Positions 1 through 8,629 of a DNA stretch of 64,000 bases are shown here, piece by piece (position 1 is the first letter of the stretch; every line of letters starts with the position of its first letter). Made by a program: the position numbers and the translations under genes. Location of the stretch: contig NZ_CP129119.1 in assembly GCF_030406775.1 (NCBI RefSeq), positions 1,956,001 to 2,020,000 on the forward strand, written 5' to 3'. Below the pieces are notes generated by a model. That model did not search any database. It saw only the letters and a program-made list of their open reading frames with translations, and was not told the origin of the DNA. The stretch comes from Sporosarcina trichiuri (GTDB lineage Bacteria; Bacillota; Bacilli; Bacillales_A; Planococcaceae).

Positions 1-4
1 AAAT

Positions 5-1042
5 TTATAAATTTTTAACAAATTCACCAATAACAGTTTTCGGTAAATACTTATTTGCCATCCTTAAGCAGTTTCCCCTCATATTATTTAATTGTATTGG
101 ATTATTCGCTGCTTGAAACAGAATTTTTTCTAATTCTGAACTTTCCATAAATTCATAAATCATACCAGTGGTATCATGAATAACAATTTCACTTGCAGAA
201 TTCCAATTTGAAGCAATTACTGGTAACCCAGCAGCATATGCATCAATTATTGTTCCCGGAATACCTTCGGTTTTATAATGTGTTGGAAATAATAGAGTAA
301 AATAACCCCTTAAAACATTAACACTTTCATTAAAATTTATTACACCCTTATATAATATATAATCCGGAAATTCCTTTTCTAACTCTTCAAATCTATCTTT
401 ATAACTTTCATCAACTTTCCCATAAATGTCCAAAGTATATACAACTCTTCCTATAGAATCATTTATATTCTTAACAACTTTTATAGCATCCTCAATACCC
501 TTTTCTTTAACTACTCTTGAAAAAGTGCAAAGGCTATATGGTTCCTGAATTTCATAACCCAGATCCTTTTCCTCTAATACTTCTAACTGTTTGAAATTTG
601 GAAAATAATTAACATTTTTTAATCCCATTTCATTAAGGGATTTAATCATATTATTTGTTTCAACATATATGCCATTAAATTTACTTACTTTATTTTTCAG
701 ATAAAGATTTTCCGACAAAAGTTCTGGTAACCATGCACCAATAACTACGTAATGTAACTTTCTATTAAATACTTTATTTAGAAATAGAAATAATGGAATA
801 AAAACTTTTATTCCATTCTGGGCAGGCAAGATTATAATGCTCTCACAGTTTTTCATTAAGGAGATGCAATTTAGGAATAATTTTAAAGGATTACTCTTCC
901 ATCCAAATGTGTTAACGGCCATTACTGTTTCAGAACCAAAGACTTTATTTAATTCTTCTTGCAGTTGCTTGGTTTTAACTGATTGGCCATCAAACTGCTT
1001 ATTCTTTTCTCCAAAAAATCCACAAATCCCTACTTTTTTCAT
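5..1042 (-). CDS. Family 4-type glycosyltransferase
   Basis: Cytoplasmic GT-B fold glycosyltransferase of 345 residues, last gene of the AT-rich glycan operon. The N-terminal half has the sugar-acceptor Rossmann part (GQSVKTKQL near residue 20). The C-terminal donor half has the usual landmark around residues 255-285 (EGIPGTIIDAYAAGLPVIAS), where family 4 enzymes bind the nucleotide sugar. It lies 12 bp behind the UDP-sugar dehydrogenase gene on the same strand, so it probably adds a sugar to the lipid-linked repeat unit made by this locus. Donor and acceptor cannot be read from the sequence. The stop codon lies 5 bp from the window edge, so the gene is complete. Confidence 0.85.
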   Translation of the reverse strand: MKKVGICGFFGEKNKQFDGQSVKTKQLQEELNKVFGSETVMAVNTFGWKSNPLKLFLNCISLMKNCESIIILPAQNGIKVFIPLFLFLNKVFNRKLHYVVIGAWLPELLSENLYLKNKVSKFNGIYVETNNMIKSLNEMGLKNVNYFPNFKQLEVLEEKDLGYEIQEPYSLCTFSRVVKEKGIEDAIKVVKNINDSIGRVVYTLDIYGKVDESYKDRFEELEKEFPDYILYKGVINFNESVNVLRGYFTLLFPTHYKTEGIPGTIIDAYAAGLPVIASNWNSASEIVIHDTTGMIYEFMESSELEKILFQAANNPIQLNNMRGNCLRMANKYLPKTVIGEFVKNL

Positions 1043-1054
1043 TAGACACCCACC

Positions 1055-2374
1055 TTATAATCGCCAGTAGCTATATCCTCGCACTTCAATTTCTTCTTTA
1101 TTTAAAATACCTTTTACATCAACTATGACTTTCTCTCTATTTTCCGATATAGAAAAAAGCTTATCTACTTGTTCTATTTCCATTCCCACATATTCAGAAT
1201 GAGCTACTGCAAATACAAAACAATCTGCATCTTCAATATCATTGAGGTTCACTAAGTCAATATCATATTCACTCTTTGCTTCATCAGCGTTAGCACATGG
1301 ATCAACCACTATAGGTTTTATTCCATACTCATTTAAACCTTTAATAATGTCTACAACTTTAGAATTCCTTATGTCAGGGCAGTTTTCTTTAAAAGTAATC
1401 CCAAGCAATACCACCTTTGATTGTTTAACGACTTTATTTGCAAGTATTAATTTCTTTATGATAGCATTTGCCACAAAGTTCCCCATACCATCATTTATTT
1501 TCCTGCCAGATAAAATAATTTGACTATGATAACCTAACCTTTCTGCCTCATAAATAAAGTAATATGGGTCTACACCTATACAGTGCCCCCCAACCAGACC
1601 TGGAGTAAATCTTAAAGCATTCCACTTTGTATCCATTGCCTCTATAACATCCTTAGTGTCAATTCCCATGCGGTCGAATACCATTGCCAGTTCATTCATA
1701 AAAGCAATATTAATATCACGTTGACTGTTTTCAACAACTTTTGCTGCTTCTGCAACTTTAATAGAACTAGCCTTATGCACACCAGCTTCAATTACTAATT
1801 CATATACTTTAGATATTTCTTCTAAACTCTCATCATCAATACCTGAAACGATTTTTATAATTTTTTCAAGTGTATGAACTTTATCACCAGGGTTAATACG
1901 CTCAGGAGAATAACCTACTTTAAAATCATAGCCACATTTTAGGCCAGATTCCTTCTCAAGTATTGGAATACAAACATCTTCAGTTACCCCAGGATAAACA
2001 GTAGATTCAAATACTACTATTGACCCCTTTGTAAGATTGCGCCCAACAATTGTACTAGCTCCTTCTACCGGAGCAAGATTAGGGGTTTTATCAGAATTTA
2101 TTGGTGTTGGTACCGCCACAACATGAAATTTTGCTTCTTTGAGCTTTGTTTCATCTGAAGTGAAGCCAACTGATGTATGCTTAATTACTTCATCTCCTAC
2201 TTCATTGGTAGGGTCTATACCTGACGTATATAATTCAATCTTTTTTTCATTTAAATCAAACCCAATGACATCAACTTTCTTTGCAAATGCAACAGCTAAT
2301 GGCATACCTACGTATCCTAGTCCTACTACAGAGATCCTTTCCTGTTTATTAGCTATTTTTTCGTATAAACTCAT
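1055..2374 (-). CDS. UDP-N-acetylhexosamine 6-dehydrogenase (TviB/VipA/WbpA type)
   Basis: NAD-dependent oxidation of a UDP-HexNAc to the uronic acid, giving UDP-GlcNAcA or UDP-GalNAcA for the exported glycan. Residues 12-20 give the nucleotide-binding loop (VVGLGYVGMPLA), the middle carries ESTVYPG and the lysine-containing helix, and the catalytic cysteine sits in GGHCIGVDPYY near residue 260. About 440 residues is normal for the family. I chose the ATG at 2374 (MSLYEK) because GAGAGG lies about 7 nt upstream. An ATG at 2395 is in frame but lacks such a site. The start overlaps the end of the upstream glycosyltransferase by 26 bp, suggesting translational coupling. A second, different dehydrogenase lies at 49968, so the two probably serve different polymers. 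Confidence 0.9.
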   Translation of the reverse strand: MSLYEKIANKQERISVVGLGYVGMPLAVAFAKKVDVIGFDLNEKKIELYTSGIDPTNEVGDEVIKHTSVGFTSDETKLKEAKFHVVAVPTPINSDKTPNLAPVEGASTIVGRNLTKGSIVVFESTVYPGVTEDVCIPILEKESGLKCGYDFKVGYSPERINPGDKVHTLEKIIKIVSGIDDESLEEISKVYELVIEAGVHKASSIKVAEAAKVVENSQRDINIAFMNELAMVFDRMGIDTKDVIEAMDTKWNALRFTPGLVGGHCIGVDPYYFIYEAERLGYHSQIILSGRKINDGMGNFVANAIIKKLILANKVVKQSKVVLLGITFKENCPDIRNSKVVDIIKGLNEYGIKPIVVDPCANADEAKSEYDIDLVNLNDIEDADCFVFAVAHSEYVGMEIEQVDKLFSISENREKVIVDVKGILNKEEIEVRGYSYWRL

Positions 2375-3641
2375 CTGATGCTTCCTCTCTTTCATCTACA
2401 CTTTCAATTATATTAATCAGCTTCTCTGTTAGTTTATGAAAATCAAATTGAAAAGAAGCTTCACGAGCATTTTTCCCCATCATGTCATTTTCTTTTTCAT
2501 TACTACTCGCTGTAATTAATGCTTTAGCAATTTCTTCTGCATTTTGTACATTAGCACTTACTCCGCATTTATATTTTTCACAAATACTATAGCCAGTTGT
2601 ATATGTCTGCACAATACATTTACCTGCCGCTAAATATTCAAAAAATTTATTCTGACTTTGACCATACTTATCAAGCGAAGTACTTGAATTGTGAAGAATG
2701 TTTATATAAGATTTTTTTAGTATAGAGGGGACATACTTCTTTTCAACTCGTCCTTTAAATATAACATTATTAATATTTTCTTCTTTACAGCGTTTCATTA
2801 GTAACTCACTCTCGTCACCAGATCCGTATATTAAGAATCTAATGTCTTTCTTACCCTGACTTTGAATTATTTTTGCAGCATCTAACAGCATTCCAAGGTT
2901 ATTTACTTTTCTAATAGAACCAGCATAAACAATATTTTTATAAACTTTACTATCTAAATCTGAATCTATTATCTTGTATTCTTCACTATTTTTATCAAAT
3001 GTATCAATTACTACTCCATTACTAATATGACTTACTTTTTTCAAATCAATTTGATTATCCCATTTTTGATTCCTAATATAGTCTTTGCCACCCTCCCATG
3101 TCATAATGATTGAGTCGGCATTTTTATAAATCCATTTTTCACCTTGATAAAGCACTTTTGTAATTACACTTTTTCTTTTTAATGCACCATACGCTACAAT
3201 ACTTTCAGGCCAAAGATCTCTCACTTCACAAATACAAGGTATCCCAAATTTTTTTGCTACTTTTATCCCCGCCACCAATGTAAGTGGATGTACACTTGAA
3301 GCCAATATCACATCGGGTTTACCATATCGACTTGCATACTCTTGTGCAACAGGAAAAAGCCCTTTATAGAAAGAGAACATATTCTTTATTCTCTGTTGGC
3401 CATTCCCTTTATATTGGGGAGTATTAATAAATGTGAATGGAATATCATTTACTTGTTTCCTTATAAATTTTCTCCCATCAGTATCCACATTCTCATTTGA
3501 AAAGTGATTTGTTGATGCACAAAAAATAGTCGGAGTATATCCTTGTTCAATTAAATGTTCCGCAAACCAATAATGTCTGCCAGCTTGGTCGCTAAACATG
3601 TTGGTCGCATAATGATTCCATATCCAAATATTTTTTTTCAT
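2349..3641 (-). CDS. Family 4 glycosyltransferase, WbuB-like
   Basis: A 430-residue GT-B glycosyltransferase resembling the WbuB group, which transfers amino sugars to undecaprenyl-linked intermediates. It starts MKKNIWIWNHYATNM, typical of that group, and carries a donor-site segment near residues 340-370 (FEYLAAGKCIVQTY). The gene sits between the acetyltransferase (3 bp upstream of its start) and the dehydrogenase (overlapping its end), so it belongs to the same transcript. Its role as the second glycosyltransferase after the PglC-like initiator is inferred from position. Confidence 0.85.
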   Translation of the reverse strand: MKKNIWIWNHYATNMFSDQAGRHYWFAEHLIEQGYTPTIFCASTNHFSNENVDTDGRKFIRKQVNDIPFTFINTPQYKGNGQQRIKNMFSFYKGLFPVAQEYASRYGKPDVILASSVHPLTLVAGIKVAKKFGIPCICEVRDLWPESIVAYGALKRKSVITKVLYQGEKWIYKNADSIIMTWEGGKDYIRNQKWDNQIDLKKVSHISNGVVIDTFDKNSEEYKIIDSDLDSKVYKNIVYAGSIRKVNNLGMLLDAAKIIQSQGKKDIRFLIYGSGDESELLMKRCKEENINNVIFKGRVEKKYVPSILKKSYINILHNSSTSLDKYGQSQNKFFEYLAAGKCIVQTYTTGYSICEKYKCGVSANVQNAEEIAKALITASSNEKENDMMGKNAREASFQFDFHKLTEKLINIIESVDEREEASDEFIRKNS

Positions 3642-3644
3642 CCT

Positions 3645-4262
3645 TTATACTCTCCTAGCCGGAATACCTATATATGTCCCAGTCTCCGTAATATCATTAA
3701 CCACAACAGCCCCTGCACCCACTTTACAGCCACTGATGATATTTATGTTATTACTTACTATACTACCAATACCCAGCCATGTCCCTTTTCCGACTTTAAC
3801 CGAACCAGCTAGATGAGTACCTGGTGATATATGAACATAATCCTCAATAATATTATCATGATCTACAGTTGCCCCAGTATTTACAATGCAACCTTTACCG
3901 AGCTTAGTGCAGCAATTTATCACTGCTCCTGCCATAACTACAGTCCCATTACTCAATTTAACTTGCTCCCCGATAACAGCAGTTGGATGTATTAAAGAAG
4001 CAATACTTGCCTTTGCAGCCTCAAGTTTCAGCTGAATCTCTTCACGAATAGTATTACTACCAATACCAACAATAAAGTCATATTCATTTAAATATTTATA
4101 GAGATCAACAGATTTCCCAATAACTTTAACACCCATTGAGAATTTAATATTTTCATCATCATCTAAGAAGACAATATCCTTCCATTTATTAATTTTTTTC
4201 GCAATATCAGCGACTACTTTACCGTGTCCACTAGCACCGATTATGAGAAGTTTTTCTTTCAT
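3645..4262 (-). CDS. PglD/NeuD-type sugar O- or N-acetyltransferase
   Basis: Left-handed beta-helix acetyltransferase of about 205 residues. The N-terminal Rossmann-like part reads LLIIGASGHGKVVADIA, which in PglD/NeuD proteins binds the UDP-amino sugar. The C-terminal half holds hexapeptide repeats with the conserved histidine in GATVDHDN and the acetyl-CoA loop near the end (GAGAVVVNDI). In the PglFED pathway this step acetylates the 4-amino group of UDP-2-acetamido-4-amino-trideoxyglucose. The ATG at 4262 has AGGAGAAGG just upstream and is preferred to an in-frame ATG at 4286 that would overlap the previous gene. The locus also encodes a formyltransferase, so which enzyme acylates the 4-amino group is uncertain. 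Confidence 0.88.
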   Translation of the reverse strand: MKEKLLIIGASGHGKVVADIAKKINKWKDIVFLDDDENIKFSMGVKVIGKSVDLYKYLNEYDFIVGIGSNTIREEIQLKLEAAKASIASLIHPTAVIGEQVKLSNGTVVMAGAVINCCTKLGKGCIVNTGATVDHDNIIEDYVHISPGTHLAGSVKVGKGTWLGIGSIVSNNINIISGCKVGAGAVVVNDITETGTYIGIPARRV

Positions 4263-4275
4263 TATTCCTTCTCCT

Positions 4276-4941
4276 TCAAATAACAATTCTTCTTACCAAA
4301 CAAAATGCTTCAGCTGCTCTAACCCCTACAGTAGACCCTCGTAATTTAGCTAATGATTCAATTGCCTCCAAAGAGCGAGGGTGTGGAAAATTTGTTAACT
4401 GTGTTGTAAAGTAACTCATTGCTTTTATCTTTTTATCTAAATAAATGCTAACATCAACAAATGTATTAGGAATAAATACATTACTCACATGTGGTACATT
4501 CCATTCTGTCTCAGATAAAGTTTCATAAGAATAAACTTCCAAGATTTTATGTTCTTTTATCGGCCTTACTCCAACCATCGTAGATTGAGACACTATCCAA
4601 TGGTCTAGGTGCATATCTCCATAGTGAGGAATAAAAACAACCTCTGGCTTAAGTTCATCTATAACACTATTAATCTTTGCATTAATCTCATGTTTAGGAA
4701 TTTCACTTAGCATAACAGCTGGGAATTCTAAGAAAATAGTATCTTTTATCCCTAAAAATTTATGGGATTCAATTGCCTCAGCGCGTAATTTTTCTAACAC
4801 TTCTTTTGGGAACATAGAAGGATGCCCACTAGTAACAACGCATACGTATACATTATGACCTTCCTCTATATATTTTGCTATTGTTCCGCCGACTCCTAAA
4901 ATTTCATCATCTGCATGTGGTGCTACCACTAAAACATTCAT
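4276..4941 (-). CDS. PIG-L family zinc deacetylase
   Basis: A 221-residue PIG-L/LmbE hydrolase that removes an N-acetyl group from a glycoconjugate or nucleotide sugar. The first zinc motif is at residues 8-12 (PHADDE) and the third zinc histidine is in HYGDMHLDHW near residue 110. The gene lies 12 bp downstream of the formyltransferase gene and overlaps the leader of the acetyltransferase gene, so it is in the same operon. Deacetylation followed by formylation or re-acetylation would produce an unusual amino-sugar decoration. That order is inference, and the substrate is unknown. Confidence 0.88.
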   Translation of the reverse strand: MNVLVVAPHADDEILGVGGTIAKYIEEGHNVYVCVVTSGHPSMFPKEVLEKLRAEAIESHKFLGIKDTIFLEFPAVMLSEIPKHEINAKINSVIDELKPEVVFIPHYGDMHLDHWIVSQSTMVGVRPIKEHKILEVYSYETLSETEWNVPHVSNVFIPNTFVDVSIYLDKKIKAMSYFTTQLTNFPHPRSLEAIESLAKLRGSTVGVRAAEAFCLVRRIVI

Positions 4942-4953
4942 AACATTACCACC

Positions 4954-5859
4954 TTAAACAAATTTATGTCCTATAATAAAAGGGTTTGAATCATTAGATA
5001 CTTCATATTTCGTTAAAACTAACAATGCATCTTTTGCTATAATTCCTATATCACCATTATCTTTTTTCCAAGCAATCTGCCCCGGTATACCGATGTATTT
5101 CTCATTAGCCTCCAAATAAGCTTTCCAAAAAACCACTTTATTGCCTTTGTAGTGTGAAAAAGCGCCAGGATAAGGCTTACTTGTAGCACGAATAAGTGTT
5201 TCAATTTCTTCACTTGGTAAATTCCAGTCAATCTCCCCATCTTCTGGTCTCCTAACTAATAAGAATGAGGCCTTTTCATGATCTTGCTTTTTAAAGGTTA
5301 CTGAATCAGAATAAATATTTTCAACACTTTCTTTGATAGCTTCGCTCATTGCGGTACATATTTTATGGTAGACATCCATTGCATAATCAGTTTCTTCAAT
5401 TGTATACGGGTACTGATTAATGATATCCCCGGAATCCATCCCCTGGTCTAGTTTAAATAAAGATACTTTTGATTCTCGCTCTCCTAATATTATCTGCCAT
5501 GGTATAGCAGCTCTTCCCCTATGCTTAGGTAGAGGTGTCGGGTGGAATCCAATTGAATATTTATTAGCCATATCAAGAAGTTCATTTGATAATATTTGCG
5601 AAAGTCCAATTACATAGATAAAATCAGGGGCTATCTTTTTAATCTCATCAAGTACTTCTCGACTATTGATTTTTTTAAACTTTAAAAATGGAATATCATA
5701 TTCGAAAGCTATTTTATGAATAGGATAATAGTCCGAAACATTTGTTGATACTTCCTCATCAAGGGAGCAAACTAGATCTACTTTCACGTTACTTTCTATT
5801 AGGGTTTCTAGAGCAATCTTACTTGAGATAACCGACCCTATAAAAACAGTCTTATTCAT
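4954..5859 (-). CDS. Formyltransferase-family protein (sugar N-formyltransferase candidate)
   Basis: A 301-residue protein with the methionyl-tRNA formyltransferase fold (N10-formyl-THF dependent) and a C-terminal OB-like part (residues 205-295). It is shorter and more divergent than Fmt and sits inside an amino-sugar operon, so an ArnA- or WlaRD-like sugar N-formyltransferase is more likely than Fmt. The active-site stretch near residues 103-115 reads GFHPTPLPKHRGR. The histidine and the later aspartate (DQGMDSGD) are present. The asparagine two residues before the histidine in Fmt and ArnA is glycine here. Loss of that catalytic Asn either marks a subfamily or weakens catalysis. The start ATG at 5859 follows AGAGGGGAG. 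Confidence 0.8.
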   Translation of the reverse strand: MNKTVFIGSVISSKIALETLIESNVKVDLVCSLDEEVSTNVSDYYPIHKIAFEYDIPFLKFKKINSREVLDEIKKIAPDFIYVIGLSQILSNELLDMANKYSIGFHPTPLPKHRGRAAIPWQIILGERESKVSLFKLDQGMDSGDIINQYPYTIEETDYAMDVYHKICTAMSEAIKESVENIYSDSVTFKKQDHEKASFLLVRRPEDGEIDWNLPSEEIETLIRATSKPYPGAFSHYKGNKVVFWKAYLEANEKYIGIPGQIAWKKDNGDIGIIAKDALLVLTKYEVSNDSNPFIIGHKFV

Positions 5860-5862
5860 TCT

Positions 5863-6534
5863 TTACTCCCCTCTCTCGTTTTGATTTCGGGATTTGTTTA
5901 TAAACTTTTCCTCACCGAAAACTACAATCGCAATTGTCTTTAGAATAATTCTAACATCTGTGACAAAGCTGATTTTTTCTATATATTCTATATCGTAGGC
6001 ACTTTTTTCTTTGCGTTCTAAGTAAATATTTCCATTAACCTGCGCAAATCCAGTTAACCCTGGTTTTGAATCAAACCTATTCAATTCCCATTTTTCATAT
6101 TGTTTAATATATTCAGGAAGTGTTGGTCTAGGGCCCACAATTGACATATCACCTTTCAAGATATTCAACAGTTGGGCTAATTCATCTATTTTAAATCGTC
6201 TAAGAAATTTCCCTAGTTGTGTGATTCTACTATCATTGCCTTTTACTTCGACACCCACTTTTTGTTGCTTAGCCGCATCCTGTACCATGGTTCGAAATTT
6301 GTAGACCTTAAATATTTTCATATCTTTCCCAGGCCTTTCTTGAGTAAAGAATATCGGTCCTTTGGAATCCAATTTAATTAGAATAGCCACAATGATTAAA
6401 AGAGGTGACAAAATAATTAGAGCCGATAACGAAAGTATAAAATCTAGTAATCTCTTAATATATTTACTATAAAGACCATTGTTATTAGGGTGCTGCAACT
6501 TAGGCTTCATGTTTGTATTTAGTTCAGACTGCAT
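5863..6534 (-). CDS. Initiating phosphoglycosyl transferase (PglC/WcaJ C-domain type)
   Basis: Monotopic polyprenyl phosphoglycosyl transferase that moves a sugar-1-phosphate from UDP-sugar to undecaprenyl phosphate, starting the glycan. A hydrophobic re-entrant helix lies at about residues 27-50 (LDFILSLSALIILSPLLI), followed by FTQERPGKD, the catalytic pair in KIDELAQLLN and the family signature SIVGPRP. At about 223 residues it is the short, PglC-like form without the extra N-terminal membrane domain. The upstream aminotransferase ends TAATG, its stop overlapping this ATG (6534), so translation is coupled. A GTG at 6543 is the alternative start. Next to a PglE-like aminotransferase, the natural substrate would be UDP-bacillosamine or its formyl analogue. 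Confidence 0.9.
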   Translation of the reverse strand: MQSELNTNMKPKLQHPNNNGLYSKYIKRLLDFILSLSALIILSPLLIIVAILIKLDSKGPIFFTQERPGKDMKIFKVYKFRTMVQDAAKQQKVGVEVKGNDSRITQLGKFLRRFKIDELAQLLNILKGDMSIVGPRPTLPEYIKQYEKWELNRFDSKPGLTGFAQVNGNIYLERKEKSAYDIEYIEKISFVTDVRIILKTIAIVVFGEEKFINKSRNQNERGE

Positions 6535-7661
6535 TACTGCCACAACCCCTTAATGGTTTTTACCACTCTACACAGGTCTTCATCTGTCATCTTAGTATCA
6601 GACGGTAAGCACACACCATTCTCAAACAATTTCTCCGATACACCTTCACCAACAAAGTTATATTTCTCAAAGAATGGCTGCATGTGCATCGGCTTCCATA
6701 CTGGCCTTGATTCGATATTCTCTGTTTCCAATGCATCAAATATATCAAGGGGTCTAATCTTACCAGACAATGTCATCGAGCTTAACCAATAATTTGGTTC
6801 ATCCCATTCATTACTAGGCATAAATTCAATTCCTTCTAGCCCACCAAGCTCTCTTTTATAGAACTCAAAAATGTAATTCTTTTTAGCAACTCTCTGATCC
6901 AACACCTTAAGCTGCCCTCTACCAATCCCAGCAACCACATTACTCATTCGATAATTAAAACCTAATTCGCTATGTTGATAATGTCTTGCTTGGTCTCGGG
7001 ATTGAGTGGCCCAAAACCTCGCCTTAGCAATTCTTTCTTCATTATTAGAAACAAGCATTCCACCTCCGGAAGTTGTGATGATCTTGTTTCCATTAAAAGA
7101 GAAGATGCCATAGTCACCGAAAGTTCCAGTATGCTTACCTTTATAGTAAGTACCTAGAGACTCAGCAGCATCTTCTATAACCGCTACGTTATGTTTCTTA
7201 CAAATCTCCATGATTTTGTCCATATCTGCAGACAAACCATATAGATGAACGACCAGTACTGCCTTTACTTCTGGATACTTTTCAAAAGCTTCTTCTAATG
7301 CTTTTGGGCTCATATTCCAAGTTTCGTAATCACTATCGATAAATACAGGAATAGCATTTAGGTAGATGATTGGATTTGCAGTAGCAGAGAAAGTAAGTGT
7401 TGGACAGAATACAATATCTCCTTCTCCAACTCCTGCCGCTTTAAGCGCTAGATGAATAGCAGCTGTTCCTGAAGACAGTGCTGCAGCAGCTTTAGAACCA
7501 ACCTTCTCAGCAAGCTCTCTTTCAAATCCATTTACGTTTTCACCAAGGGGAGCAATCCAGTTTGTATCAAAAGCTTCCTTAACATATTGCATTTCATAAC
7601 CTTCATCACTCATATGTGGTGAAGAGAGGAATATTCCTTCTTTCACTTTTGTCGATTCCAT
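6534..7661 (-). CDS. DegT/DnrJ/EryC1 sugar aminotransferase (PglE-like)
   Basis: PLP-dependent transaminase of 375 residues converting a UDP-4-keto-6-deoxy sugar to the 4-amino sugar. The PLP lysine is in SFNGNKIITTSGGG (about residue 190) and the PLP-binding aspartate in VIEDAAESLGT. The best match to context is PglE, fed by the PglF-like dehydratase at 10001-11833. First gene of the AT-rich operon, with GGAAGGAAG before the ATG. The next gene starts on its stop codon. Base composition is clearly more AT-rich than that of pgi and the dehydratase a few kb away, which suggests the operon and the dehydratase module have different histories. Confidence 0.92.
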   Translation of the reverse strand: MESTKVKEGIFLSSPHMSDEGYEMQYVKEAFDTNWIAPLGENVNGFERELAEKVGSKAAAALSSGTAAIHLALKAAGVGEGDIVFCPTLTFSATANPIIYLNAIPVFIDSDYETWNMSPKALEEAFEKYPEVKAVLVVHLYGLSADMDKIMEICKKHNVAVIEDAAESLGTYYKGKHTGTFGDYGIFSFNGNKIITTSGGGMLVSNNEERIAKARFWATQSRDQARHYQHSELGFNYRMSNVVAGIGRGQLKVLDQRVAKKNYIFEFYKRELGGLEGIEFMPSNEWDEPNYWLSSMTLSGKIRPLDIFDALETENIESRPVWKPMHMQPFFEKYNFVGEGVSEKLFENGVCLPSDTKMTDEDLCRVVKTIKGLWQ

Positions 7662-8040
7662 TTTCTAGACTTCCTTCCCTAGTTAAGTTAATATTTTAGT
7701 AGATTAGGACTTATTTAGAAGATCTTCCTTCCAACCAACTACTAAACCACTAAAATTGTTATCTACTACTGATAGCCACCTCGTAATATCTATTCAATCT
7801 ACCAAGCAAATACGAAATAGATATTCGTTACAAAACCACTCCAAACCGAGTTTCTTCCTAATTATATATACCATTCAATTAATCTAAAATTCTCACTAAA
7901 AATGCCTCAAACCCTTATCCCGCAAGGTTTCTAGCGTTCAATCTAAGTACGATACTCAGTTCCCTTCAACCATTCAAAAAAAGACATAAGAACCCGGTGT
8001 AATCTCTCTGCTGTCTGCACCGTTCTTACATCCTCTATTC
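7662..8040. other. Intergenic leader of the glycan operon
   Basis: Gap of about 380 bp with no convincing gene. On the minus strand it should hold the promoter of the aminotransferase operon; a TATATAAT-like box lies near 7867-7876, but no good -35 could be assigned. An imperfect inverted repeat (AAACCTTGCGGGATAAGGGTTT read on the minus strand, around 7908-7930) is the only marked structure. Its role is unknown. The prepilin terminator occupies the right end. Confidence 0.4.
7988..8029 (-). terminator. Rho-independent terminator after prepilin gene
   Basis: On the minus strand AAGAACGGTG pairs with CACCGGGTTCTT across an 18-nt loop, followed shortly by a seven-T run. It lies just beyond the stop codon of the prepilin gene. 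Confidence 0.65.
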
Positions 8041-8436
8041 TCACAACCAAGGCACCTCAGAATCGCCTCCACCGTTTTCCTCGTCATCCAGTTCCTTTAC
8101 ATGTACATTACAGATCACTTCCAACTGATCGGCGCTCCTATTCAATTGATAGCTCCCTCCAGCAGGACAAGTACTCAGCCCACTTTCATTCACGAACTGG
8201 TTAAATTGTTCAGTTGTATGGATAACTGAATTCATCAATAATCGTCGCTCATAGTCTTTCTTGACAGTCTCCCTATTCACAGCACAGACTTCATTCTCCG
8301 TTTTGTCTATTTGGTTAATAACCATTGGAACTGCTATAGCGGCAAGTATCCCAACTATGATAACTACAGCCAATAACTCCACTAAGGAGAAACCGGATTC
8401 ATCAGATGTTTTACCTTTATCATGTTTCTTATCCAT
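8041..8436 (-). CDS. Type IV prepilin-like protein
   Basis: A 131-residue protein with a class III signal: a charged leader, then the cleavage and assembly motif GFSLVELLAVVIIVGILA at residues 15-32, including the Glu at +5. The C-terminal head has a cysteine pair (CAVNRE and STCPAGG) and an acidic, glycine-rich tail. The start at 8436 (MDKKHDKG) gives the usual short leader. An in-frame upstream start would add 25 residues reading through the pgi terminator. It is an orphan: no prepilin peptidase, ATPase or platform gene is nearby. It may be a ComGC-like pseudopilin or a pilus subunit served by machinery elsewhere. Confidence 0.8.
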   Translation of the reverse strand: MDKKHDKGKTSDESGFSLVELLAVVIIVGILAAIAVPMVINQIDKTENEVCAVNRETVKKDYERRLLMNSVIHTTEQFNQFVNESGLSTCPAGGSYQLNRSADQLEVICNVHVKELDDEENGGGDSEVPWL

Positions 8437-8469
8437 CTCTATCACCAACTTTCCCGGTAATAAAAACAA

Positions 8470-8496
8470 AATAAAAAAAGGGGCATCCAACCCCTC
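8470..8496 (-). terminator. Terminator downstream of pgi
   Basis: Minus-strand hairpin GGGG-TTGGATG-CCCC followed by TTTTTTTATTTT. The 130 bp between it and the pgi stop show no gene that I can support. Confidence 0.6.
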
Positions 8497-8629
8497 CTCA
8501 CGCCGTACCACTGATAACTGGTGTGCATCTAAGGTGGTTTATCCAACCACCCACAATACAGCCGAGTGCTGCCGTTGATAAAGGTGAGGCAGCGTTACCT
8601 GAATCCACATATGCAGTTGTGCCATAGGA

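Noticed and set aside
7860..7935. EAR or JUMPstart-like antitermination element before the glycan operon
   Set aside because: Only a simple inverted repeat is visible; I could not match the conserved parts of either element.
8539..8625. 29-codon minus-strand frame (ATG GCA CAA...) between pgi and its terminator
   Set aside because: No convincing ribosome site, no recognisable product, and it lies in the pgi 3' untranslated region.
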